Assembly (NCBI GenBank): GCA_023459215.1
Contig: JAEWVF010000072.1
Location: 1 to 5,953 of the forward strand
Source of the DNA: Chloroflexota bacterium
Lineage (GTDB): Bacteria > Chloroflexota > Anaerolineae > Anaerolineales > Villigracilaceae
Reading direction: 5' to 3'
Length of the DNA: 5,953 nt
The position numbers and the translations under genes were made by a program. The notes beneath the pieces are model-generated. The model was not told where the DNA came from, searched no databases, and saw only the letters and a list, made by a program, of their open reading frames with translations. Positions 1 through 4,950 of this stretch are shown piece by piece (the stretch's first letter is position 1; each line of letters starts with the position of its first letter).

Positions 1-115
1 GGTGGGCGGCCAGCGTGCCGGCCTGGAACATCGGCAGCCAGTTGATAACGTAATATCCGGCAATCAGGATGTGGCTGATCAGCGCTACGGTAATGTTTTT
101 TTCCTGGTAAGACAT
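1..115 (-). CDS. small membrane protein, N-terminal fragment (cut by window edge)
   Basis: Only the first 38 codons are present; the gene continues beyond the left edge. The protein starts MSYQEKNITVALIS and has a hydrophobic stretch at about residues 8-30 (ITVALISHILIAGYYVINW), consistent with a first transmembrane helix directly after a short charged N-terminus. The start is well supported: AAGGAG followed by a second AAGGA lies just upstream of the ATG at 115. From memory, small multi-spanning bacterial membrane proteins opening with MSYQEK plus a transmembrane helix are often encoded next to a small HTH regulator, but that neighbour would be outside the window. The function is unknown. 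I am fairly sure it is a real gene and unsure of its family. Confidence 0.75.
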   Translation of the reverse strand, partial: MSYQEKNITVALISHILIAGYYVINWLPMFQAGTLAAH

Positions 116-132
116 ATCCTTGCTCCTTGCGA

Positions 133-162
133 ATACTTAAAGTTTTTTGTCTGATTAAGTAT
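133..162. repeat. inverted repeat in the leader of the left membrane-protein gene
   Basis: ATACTTAA (133-140) and TTAAGTAT (155-162) are perfect 8-bp complements separated by 14 bases. If the promoter at 167-195 is used, the repeat lies at the very start of the transcript, so it could be a 5' UTR stem or an operator. It is AT-rich and would be weak as an RNA hairpin. Confidence 0.45.
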
Positions 163-166
163 ACAT

Positions 167-195
167 ATGGTAATCTATGAAATACATAATGTCAA
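167..195 (-). promoter_or_regulatory. sigma70-type promoter of the left membrane-protein gene
   Basis: On the minus strand a perfect TTGACA (195-190) is followed by a 17-base spacer and TACCAT (172-167), which matches four of six positions of TATAAT. Transcription would start near 160, giving a leader of about 45 nt with a good ribosome-binding site. It points into the gene ending at the left edge and nothing else on that strand lies between. Confidence 0.6.
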
Positions 196-206
196 GTGTA
201 GATTAC
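170..206. repeat. inverted repeat bracketing the promoter, possible operator
   Basis: GTAATCTA (170-177) and TAGATTAC (199-206) are perfect reverse complements, 29 bp apart centre to centre, close to three helical turns. One arm overlaps the start of the -10 element and the other lies just upstream of the -35 element, so a dimer or two dimers bound here could block the promoter. The operator role is inferred from placement only. Confidence 0.4.
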
Positions 207-249
207 ATTTATTTTTCGAGATCAGCGCAAATTCATGATTTGGGCATCA

Positions 250-284
250 AAAACGGACTTGCCGTTGCTTGGCGAGTCCGTTTT
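250..284 (-). terminator. intrinsic terminator of the MazF-like gene
   Basis: AAAACGGACTTGCC (250-263) pairs with GGCGAGTCCGTTTT (271-284) through 14 bp with one G-T pair and a 7-base loop. Read on the minus strand it ends in a run of five T, about 40-75 bases after the MazF-like stop codon. The A and T flanks are near-symmetrical, so it may also stop transcription from the left. Stretch 207-249 beyond it holds nothing I recognise. Confidence 0.85.
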
Positions 285-325
285 CAGTGAGATGGGTTTG
301 AGATTGGGTTATTTCGCGCCGGTTT

Positions 326-712
326 TTATTCGTCCCCAGCCTGCCGGCTCATCCGTTGCAGGAATTGCATGCCAGCCAGGATTTGCTCAACGCGCCGCTC
401 GCCAAGTGTCCCGATGTAAGCGCCCAGGCTGTTCTTTTCGATGCTCGAAACTTGTGAAACCACCACCACACTTTGTTTGGGCAGATTGGCTTCGCCTTCG
501 TCAAGCAAAACATTTCCCGGCGCTTTGGCCCGCCTGAGATTGGTCGAAAGGGCGCAAACCACCACGCTGCTGATCCGGCTGTGGTTGATTGCGTCAGCCT
601 GGATGACCACCTGTGGGTGGGGAATACCGCCTGATTCGTCAGGGGCTGCCCAGTAAATATCGCCTTGATTGATTTCCGCTTGCTTTTTGCCGCTCATTTG
701 CCCGGATTCCAT
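326..712 (-). CDS. MazF/PemK-family protein without an adjacent antitoxin
   Basis: The 128-residue product matches the MazF/PemK fold along its length: QGDIYW (16-21) stands for the family RGDIYW strand, GGIPHPQVVIQ (28-38) for the loop-strand that usually reads RPVVV, CALSTNLRRAKAPGNVLL (53-70) for the PITS/TSN region, and LPKQSVVVVSQ (77-87) and IGTL (100-103) follow. MazF proteins are ribosomal-fold toxins that cut mRNA. Aligned by eye to Bacillus subtilis MazF, the catalytic Arg is His32 and the catalytic Thr is Ser56. From memory, an HP-containing subfamily is common in Chloroflexota and cyanobacteria, so this may be a subfamily trait rather than decay. No MazE-like gene sits upstream (a divergent padR is there) or downstream. 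The start at 712 lacks a clear ribosome-binding site; Met6 at 697 is an alternative. Confidence 0.85.
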   Translation of the reverse strand: MESGQMSGKKQAEINQGDIYWAAPDESGGIPHPQVVIQADAINHSRISSVVVCALSTNLRRAKAPGNVLLDEGEANLPKQSVVVVSQVSSIEKNSLGAYIGTLGERRVEQILAGMQFLQRMSRQAGDE

Positions 713-740
713 TGCGCTGATTGGGATATTATGTTACTAT
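712..740 (+). promoter_or_regulatory. candidate promoter of the padR operon
   Basis: TTGCGC (712-717), a 17-base spacer and TACTAT (735-740) form a moderate sigma70-type promoter ending inside the palindrome cluster at 731-752. Occupied operator would therefore block it. Other AT-rich hexamers such as AATATA (755-760) could serve instead, so the exact promoter is uncertain. Confidence 0.35.
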
Positions 741-756
741 TAACATATGTTAGCAA
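728..756 (-). promoter_or_regulatory. candidate promoter of the MazF-like gene
   Basis: On the minus strand TTGCTA (756-751) and CATAAT (733-728) are separated by 17 bases. Transcription would start near 721, leaving a leader of under 10 nt before the ATG at 712. The palindrome 741-752 fills most of the spacer. Confidence 0.45.
731..752. promoter_or_regulatory. PadR-type operator between divergent mazF-like and padR genes
   Basis: Three alternating half-sites are packed here: ATGTTA (731-736), TAACAT (741-746) and ATGTTA (747-752). They form a 6+6 inverted repeat with a 4-base spacer (731-746) and a perfect 12-bp palindrome TAACATATGTTA (741-752). The first contains ATGT and ACAT separated by exactly 8 bases, the arrangement I recall as the PadR-family operator. 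The site overlaps the candidate promoters of both divergent genes, so autorepression of padR and co-control of the MazF-like gene are likely inferences. Confidence 0.65.
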
Positions 757-777
757 TATACCACAGAGTAAAAAAAT

Positions 778-1365
778 ATGTCAATTGAACATGCCATCCT
801 TGGGCTGTTGAGCCTGAATTCGCTTTCCGGTTACGACATCAAGAAAATGTTTGCCGGCTCCCCGGCGCTTTCCTGGTCGGGCAACAATAACCAGATTTAC
901 ACATCCCTGCTCAAGCTGCATGAAGCGGGTTGGGTCAGCCGCGAAACGCAGGTACAGGAAACCAGCCCGACCCGCAAAATTTACAGCATCACTGCTGCCG
1001 GTCGCGATGAATTGCGGCGTTGGGTACTGTCCAACCCGGATGTGCCTCAGGTTAAAAACCCGTTCTTGATCCAGTTGGCCTGGGCCGATGCGCTGACAGA
1101 CGAGGAATTGGATCATCTTTTGGCGAAATACGAAGATGAAATTCGCGTCCAGCTTCTGATGCTGGAGCATCAAAAACAGCAGTTGAATCGTTCTCCGTCC
1201 GGGGTTGCCAGGGATGCCTACATCAATGTTTCGGCGGCCAGAACGCCCCGCGAAACCTTCCTCTGGACAATGATTTTGGAGAACTGGCTCTCGTATTACC
1301 GCTCTGAATTGGATTGGGTTGGCAAAATTCGCGCACAACCAAGAGAAAAGAAAGGTGAAAGATGA
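778..1365 (+). CDS. PadR-family transcriptional regulator
   Basis: The 195-residue protein has the N-terminal PadR winged helix-turn-helix at about residues 1-85: MSIEHAILGLLSLNSLSGYDI, then QIYTSLLKLHEAGWV and the wing ending in RKIYSITAAGRDELRRW. The remaining part (about 90-180, helical, with PFLIQLAWADALTDEEL and ETFLWTMILENWLSYYR) fits the Vir-type C-terminal dimerisation domain of PadR subfamily 2. The length is normal for that subfamily. PadR proteins are cytosolic repressors that bind ATGT/ACAT palindromes, often released by a small aromatic or drug-like ligand; the ligand here cannot be read from sequence. The ribosome-binding site is weak (GAG, 766-768). The 3' end overlaps the next gene by ATGA, which implies translational coupling. 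Confidence 0.93.
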   Translation: MSIEHAILGLLSLNSLSGYDIKKMFAGSPALSWSGNNNQIYTSLLKLHEAGWVSRETQVQETSPTRKIYSITAAGRDELRRWVLSNPDVPQVKNPFLIQLAWADALTDEELDHLLAKYEDEIRVQLLMLEHQKQQLNRSPSGVARDAYINVSAARTPRETFLWTMILENWLSYYRSELDWVGKIRAQPREKKGER

Positions 1366-1580
1366 ACATCAAAGAACTTATCGTCAACAAAACGGCCAAA
1401 TTTGTATACTGCACCGATGGGGCGCTTTGGTATGACATCGACGGTTTCCGTTTTGCGGTACCGTTTGCTGAAACCGTCGGCGCTTATTTCATGCCGGAGC
1501 ACAAGGCCATTAACCTGATGCGTTGGGTCAGGAAGCAGCTCGAAGAGAACGATGCTGAGCGAAAGCGTTTATCCAAGTAA
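1362..1580 (+). CDS. conserved small protein of unknown function, coupled to padR
   Basis: This 72-residue protein begins at an ATG overlapping the padR stop (ATGA at 1362-1365), with AAAGGTG (1351-1357) as ribosome-binding site, so the start is firm. Visible features are an N-terminal MNIKELIVNKTAKFVYCTDGALWY, a central GFRFAVPF, and a helical, charged C-terminus (HKAINLMRWVRKQLEENDAERKR). From memory, similar proteins of about 70-80 residues with an ELWY...GFEFPVP...KAMLFMRWIRKH pattern occur in several phyla without known function. There is no signal peptide or membrane helix, so it should be cytosolic. Co-translation with padR suggests a related role, for example as partner or co-regulated effector, but nothing proves it. 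Confidence 0.85.
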   Translation: MNIKELIVNKTAKFVYCTDGALWYDIDGFRFAVPFAETVGAYFMPEHKAINLMRWVRKQLEENDAERKRLSK

Positions 1581-1589
1581 TCACCAGGG

Positions 1590-2654
1590 CTAACCAACTG
1601 CCAGCTCTGTTCCCAGTCCAAGCGTGAAATCGACTTTTAGCCAGGCCCCCATCCCGGAGGCCTGGTTTTCTTTTAATCCCAATGTGCGCGCCAGCGGGTG
1701 GCTTGCCAGCGTTCGCAGGCTCAATTCTGCCGATTGGCTGAAGAAACCGCCGCCGTGAAATGCCTCAATTTGCAGCGGAGCCTCGACCACGGCCTGGTAA
1801 CAGGCTTTTTGCGCGTGGCGGGCGTCGCGGAACTGTTTCAGGAACACCAGCGGGATGTTCTGCAGGGCGGTTTGGGCCGCCAAAGCGAGAATGCCATCAT
1901 CCAGGTCGTTGCGCGTTTCGGCCAGGAACATATCGGACAGGCTGCTTTGGGCGCTTTCCCAATCCGGCCACTGGCCCTGGGAGGCTGGCGCATTGGCCGT
2001 AGTGATTTCAAGCAGCGGCTGTCGCTGGGCAAGGGCGGTTGGGCCGAACTGCTCGAATCCCATCACCTCTGCGCTGAAATTGGGTGCTTGGATGTCGCCG
2101 GCTTTGTTGAAGCTGGCTGCCTGTTTGTTGAATCCGTAAACCTCGCGGCCGGTGGCGATGGCGTTGCCTTCATCCACCAGCAGGTAGGGGATGAACCAGG
2201 CCAGGTGGTGGGGCAAGCTGCCGGCGGCAGTTTTTTGCATGGCAACGGTGAGCAGCCAGAACCCCAACTCCGTTTCCGGGATCAGGCCAACCTTTGAATC
2301 GCGTTCATCCAGCGAGGAAACCAGCATATCGGCATATACCACCAGCACGCTCGATAGCAGCGGAACGTACTCGAATGGCGTATCCGCTGCGGCGTTCAGG
2401 CTTTGGTTGCAGAGCGCCGATAAGGCCGATAAATCCGCCGGGAACAGGAAGGCCGCCAGTTGGGCATCCTTTTGCAGATATGGCCCGCGAAAAACCGGAA
2501 AAGCGGAACCCGCGTCGATGTAATCGGGAAGCTGCCCGGTGGGTGTGGGCCGGGGTTGGCTGCGCAAACCGAAATAGTAAGAAAGCGCGCCCAGGCCGAG
2601 CGCGCCGCCGATTAATTTGAAAAAATCCCTGCGTCCGAGGTTGGTTTTGTCCAT
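1590..2654 (-). CDS. Tat-exported acetoacetate-decarboxylase-like protein
   Basis: The 354-residue protein opens with a twin-arginine signal (GRRDFFKLIGG, residues 7-17, then a mild hydrophobic stretch to about 30) and no lipobox Cys, so a soluble or anchored extracytoplasmic protein is expected. The body resembles the acetoacetate decarboxylase (ADC) fold: YVPLLSSVLVVYADM (96-110), IPETELGFWLLTV (125-137), HLAWFIPYLLVDEGNAIATGREVYGFNKQ (150-178). GREVYGF(x)K is the family signature and Lys177 aligns with the Schiff-base lysine. The second lysine of the classical PKK is Gln178 here, so classical decarboxylation is doubtful. The start at 2654 has no ribosome-binding site but a promoter ending 7 bases upstream, suggesting leaderless translation. 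The function is unknown; the fold is fairly sure. Confidence 0.8.
   Translation of the reverse strand: MDKTNLGRRDFFKLIGGALGLGALSYYFGLRSQPRPTPTGQLPDYIDAGSAFPVFRGPYLQKDAQLAAFLFPADLSALSALCNQSLNAAADTPFEYVPLLSSVLVVYADMLVSSLDERDSKVGLIPETELGFWLLTVAMQKTAAGSLPHHLAWFIPYLLVDEGNAIATGREVYGFNKQAASFNKAGDIQAPNFSAEVMGFEQFGPTALAQRQPLLEITTANAPASQGQWPDWESAQSSLSDMFLAETRNDLDDGILALAAQTALQNIPLVFLKQFRDARHAQKACYQAVVEAPLQIEAFHGGGFFSQSAELSLRTLASHPLARTLGLKENQASGMGAWLKVDFTLGLGTELAVG
1641..1674 (+). terminator. terminator of the padR operon, inside the convergent gene
   Basis: CCAGGCC (1641-1647) and GGCCTGG (1659-1665) form a perfect 7-bp GC-rich stem with an 11-base loop, followed by TTTTCTTTT (1666-1674). It lies 60 bases after the stop of the 72-residue protein gene and within the last codons of the minus-strand ADC-like gene, where it encodes part of ENQASGMGAWLK. 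It works only in the plus direction because no T-run follows on the other strand. Confidence 0.8.
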
Positions 2655-2661
2655 GCCGGTA

Positions 2662-2690
2662 CTTATACGTCAAACCGGGTCTTTTTTCAA
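2662..2690 (-). promoter_or_regulatory. promoter of the ADC-like gene, predicting a leaderless mRNA
   Basis: On the minus strand TTGAAA (2690-2685), a 17-base spacer and TATAAG (2667-2662) make a near-consensus sigma70 promoter. Seven bases (2661-2655) separate the -10 element from the ATG at 2654, so the expected transcription start is the A of the start codon. No Shine-Dalgarno sequence is present, which agrees. The gene thus need not depend on read-through from the beta-helix gene upstream. Confidence 0.7.
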
Positions 2691-2722
2691 TCCTGCTACG
2701 CCCGCCTGAATCGGGTTGGAGG

Positions 2723-4594
2723 CTAACGCGGTTCGGGCGGATTGGTCGGGTTGATCGGCGCCGAATATTCAAACGCTCCAATATCCGGCGACCGGCCCTT
2801 GAAATCATCATTGATGCCAGGGATATGTATCCCGCGCTCGATATTGGCGCTGCCTGCCAGCAGTTTGAAATCGCCGCCGGCCGGGTTGACCAGCCCTGGC
2901 GGGCTTTCGTGGCCATTGAATTCCAGCCGGGTGGCGGCGGCCAGTTGCGAGATGGTTTGGTAATTCACATTTTCCCACTTGAAGTGCGGATTCTTGCTGC
3001 CGCGGGTGGTATACCAGTTGTTGTAGTTCCAACTGTTGTTGAGCGATCCTTTGCGAACGGATTCTAGCGCATAGCCATTACCCTGGAAGATATTGTTGCG
3101 CATCATCGTGTTGCGGATCGGGGTAATCAGGCTCATCGCGTTGACGTTCAAGCCATTGCTCCAGCAGGTGTTGTGATAGATTAGCACGATCCCGCTGCTG
3201 TCGCGGCTCCATTTGATGCTGGTCCCGCTGAAATTGCTGACCACGTTCCGCAGCAGCCAGGTCGGGCCGATGGTGACGGGCGCAATCGAGATGCCGACCA
3301 GCACCCGGTCGAGGATGTTGTTGCGGAAGCGGTGATTGATACAAGCGCCTTCCGGCTCGAGAGCATCATCGCTGATGTAGTGGATGCGGTTCTCGTAAAT
3401 ATCGGCGTCGAAGGCGATGTTGAGGTTTTCCAGGGCTGCCGATGAACCGGTATAGATGCCATTGAAAAAATGGTGAATCTTGTTCCCACGCACGATGGCC
3501 CCAATGTGGCCGCGCAGCACAATCCCGGAACCTTCCATCGATGTGCCCTTGACCGCGCTCCAGGCCCATTCGTTGACCGGCGGATCGTAAATCTCATTAT
3601 CTTCGATGCGGGTATCGTTGCCCTGGGTTGCCGTCCCGTTCCAGTTGACAAAGATTCCCAGTTGCAGGTTGTGGATTTTGTTCTTGCGGATGACCACGTG
3701 CGAGGCGTTTGTCGCCGCCACGCCGCAGCCGCTGGTGGTTGCCCCATAATAGCGGATCTCAAGTCCCTCAACCCAGATCCAATCACGCGCGGTGATGCTC
3801 AGGGCGTAATTCAGGCGCGGAGCCTGCCAGGTGTGCTTGGACGGGTCGGTCAGGCTGCGTATATACAGTTTGGTTGTCTTTGGGTCGTAATACCAGCCTT
3901 CTTTGATGCTGACTTTGCCCGCGCCCTTGCCTTGTTTCAGCCCGGAAAGGGTCGGGTAGTGGTAGAACCGGTTCCGGTCGCGGGCCAGGTAAGTGATTTG
4001 CCGGCCCAGCTTGATGAACCAGATTTTGTTTCCCTCGGCTTTCCAGGCCTTTGGGTTCAACCACTCGGCCCCGTCCAGGATGGCGAAATTCCCGGCGGCC
4101 TTGAGTTGAATCCATCGGTTAGGTTCACCCGATCTCGGGAAGGACAGCGCCTCCGGGTAGATGCCGTCAGCGACCAGCACCTGGGTGCCGGGTTGGGCGT
4201 GGTTGATGCCCTCCTGGATTGTGCGGAACGGTGCGGCTGGGCTGCCGTTGCCGCCCGCCTGGGCTGTGCTGTTAACGTACAGGATGGTTTGCGGCTGAAA
4301 AGCCAATTCATCCGCTTGGGTTTCGACCGCGCCGCTGATTTCAGCCAGACCGTTGGTGATTTTAATCTCGTAAAGCGTCGCCGCCGACAGTCCGAACAAA
4401 CTCCCTGCCAGCCGCCCGTCGCTGATGCGCATCAACGGATGGCCGCTTTGCCAGGCAGTTTCCCCGCTGTGGCGATAGTGTACCTCGGCGCTAACCGCCA
4501 GGTTGCTACCGGAGACAACCAGGCCAATGGTCTCGATGTTTGCCTGGAATTCCAGTTTTTCGAAAAGGGTGGTGTTAACCGTCGTTGCAGCCAT
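2723..4594 (-). CDS. right-handed parallel beta-helix protein
   Basis: The 623-residue protein has an N-terminal beta-sandwich-like region (about 1-95), then the typical entry YVNSTAQAGGNGSPAAPFRTIQEGINHAQPGTQVLVADGIYPE (106-148). This is the DUF1565-type start of pectate-lyase-like beta-helices. Repeated N-rich coils follow (NKIHNLQLGIFV, DNEIYD, NKIHHFFNGIYTG, ENRIHYISDDALEPEG, NNILDRVLVGISI, NNIFQGN), to about 510, and a C-terminal RSPDIGAFEY (601-610). The acidic cluster D409, D410, E413, E415 is a possible active or metal site, as in polysaccharide lyases of this fold. A carbohydrate substrate is inferred from fold only. No signal peptide is visible and AGGAG at 4606-4602 fixes the start, so export is unexplained. 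The C-terminus is Pro-rich (PINPTNPPEP). Confidence 0.88.
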   Translation of the reverse strand: MAATTVNTTLFEKLEFQANIETIGLVVSGSNLAVSAEVHYRHSGETAWQSGHPLMRISDGRLAGSLFGLSAATLYEIKITNGLAEISGAVETQADELAFQPQTILYVNSTAQAGGNGSPAAPFRTIQEGINHAQPGTQVLVADGIYPEALSFPRSGEPNRWIQLKAAGNFAILDGAEWLNPKAWKAEGNKIWFIKLGRQITYLARDRNRFYHYPTLSGLKQGKGAGKVSIKEGWYYDPKTTKLYIRSLTDPSKHTWQAPRLNYALSITARDWIWVEGLEIRYYGATTSGCGVAATNASHVVIRKNKIHNLQLGIFVNWNGTATQGNDTRIEDNEIYDPPVNEWAWSAVKGTSMEGSGIVLRGHIGAIVRGNKIHHFFNGIYTGSSAALENLNIAFDADIYENRIHYISDDALEPEGACINHRFRNNILDRVLVGISIAPVTIGPTWLLRNVVSNFSGTSIKWSRDSSGIVLIYHNTCWSNGLNVNAMSLITPIRNTMMRNNIFQGNGYALESVRKGSLNNSWNYNNWYTTRGSKNPHFKWENVNYQTISQLAAATRLEFNGHESPPGLVNPAGGDFKLLAGSANIERGIHIPGINDDFKGRSPDIGAFEYSAPINPTNPPEPR

Positions 4595-4601
4595 TCCCAG
4601 A

Positions 4602-4606
4602 CTCCT
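4602..4606 (-). promoter_or_regulatory. ribosome-binding site fixing the beta-helix gene start
   Basis: Minus-strand AGGAG lies 7 bases before the ATG at 4594. In the same frame upstream, a TAA is reached after 17 codons without another ATG, GTG or TTG giving a signal peptide. The short N-terminus is therefore real rather than a miscalled start. Confidence 0.7.
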
Positions 4607-4668
4607 GCGCCAGAAGGCAAATCCTGCTCGTTGGGTTTTCGCAATTTACTTCATCTGCCGCAAATTTC

Positions 4669-4674
4669 ATTATA
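4669..4674 (-). promoter_or_regulatory. -10 element of the beta-helix gene
   Basis: A perfect TATAAT on the minus strand (4674-4669) would give a start near 4662 and a leader of about 67 nt. No convincing -35 hexamer lies 15-19 bases upstream, so this promoter may need an activator. Confidence 0.5.
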
Positions 4675-4738
4675 CAGCCTCTGCCCGGCAAAACCATCTT
4701 AATCTGCGGCTAAGGCAAGCCTGCTATACTGCCTTACG

Positions 4739-4763
4739 AATGACATTACAGATACCTGTCATT
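4739..4763. repeat. 25-bp dyad in the divergent intergenic region, possible operator
   Basis: AATGACA (4739-4745) and TGTCATT (4757-4763) are perfect complements with 11 bases between. Nested within is ACAG (4748-4751) / CTGT (4756-4759). The centre is about 80-90 bp upstream of the predicted starts of both divergent units, a place typical for an activator or a shared regulator. No T-run follows, so it is not a terminator. The intergenic stretch 4607-4797 otherwise holds only the -10 element at 4669-4674 and a palindrome AACCGGTT at 4792-4799. Confidence 0.45.
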
Positions 4764-4797
4764 TGTCCTACGATTGCCATACAATCTTGAAAACCGG

Positions 4798-4826
4798 TTG
4801 ACTTTCGTTCCAAACGGTCTTATACT
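4798..4826 (+). promoter_or_regulatory. strong sigma70 promoter before the SWIM-gene leader
   Basis: TTGACT (4798-4803), a 17-base spacer and TATACT (4821-4826) match the consensus at ten of twelve positions, the best promoter in the window. Transcription should start near 4832-4834. The palindrome AACCGGTT (4792-4799) touches its -35 element. Confidence 0.8.
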
Positions 4827-4852
4827 TTTAGGCAACAAGAGGTTACCCAACT

Positions 4853-4891
4853 ATGCGAGTGTTTCGGACATACCCTGAAGTAAAAAAGTAA
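4853..4891 (+). CDS. putative 12-residue leader peptide
   Basis: About 20 bases after the predicted transcription start there is an AAGAGGT (4837-4843) and, 9 bases on, an ATG opening a 12-codon frame, MRVFRTYPEVKK, whose TAA (4889-4891) overlaps the first bases of the terminator stem. A ribosome on this frame would cover the hairpin and could decide whether it forms, as in transcription attenuation. The peptide has no run of one amino acid that would point to classical amino-acid control. It may equally be chance; conservation in relatives would decide. Confidence 0.35.
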   Translation: MRVFRTYPEVKK

Positions 4892-4921
4892 AAGGCACGC
4901 GCCTGTCTGCGTGCCTTTTTT
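4890..4921 (+). terminator. intrinsic terminator or attenuator upstream of the SWIM gene
   Basis: AAAAGGCACGC (4890-4900) and GCGTGCCTTTT (4909-4919) form an 11-bp perfect stem with an 8-base loop, and the T-run spans 4916-4921. It lies between a strong promoter and the SWIM gene with no ordinary gene to terminate, so it either ends a small RNA of about 90 nt or limits expression of the SWIM gene. I found no obvious alternative (antiterminator) pairing in 4831-4889. Confidence 0.85.
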
Positions 4922-4950
4922 ATTCCCTTTCCTATAAAAGGAGATGAACT

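Noticed and set aside
235..537. A 100-codon plus-strand frame starting before the mazF terminator
   Set aside because: It runs through the terminator stem and antisense to the MazF-like gene, with no ribosome-binding site and a composition unlike a protein.
781..1338. A 185-codon minus-strand frame opposite padR, considered as the missing antitoxin
   Set aside because: It is antisense to a clear PadR protein and has no antitoxin-like features or start signal.
1698..2297. A 199-codon plus-strand open frame opposite the ADC-like gene
   Set aside because: It has no domain and no start signal, and it lies fully antisense to a gene with a Tat signal and ADC signature.
2655..2688. CCGGT/ACCGG stem followed by TCTTTTTT, read as a plus-strand terminator
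   Set aside because: The stem is only 5 bp with a 13-base loop and no plus-strand gene precedes it. The same bases are better explained as the minus-strand promoter of the ADC-like gene.
3470..4702. A 410-codon plus-strand open frame opposite the beta-helix gene
   Set aside because: It lacks a ribosome-binding site and any recognisable domain. The opposite strand encodes a clear beta-helix protein with the signature N- and C-terminal motifs. It is a frame shadow of a GC-rich gene.
4831..4921. A riboswitch upstream of the SWIM gene
   Set aside because: The stretch before the terminator is only about 57 bases, with no stable secondary structure or known aptamer motif and no evident antiterminator pairing. 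A leader peptide or small RNA is the simpler reading.
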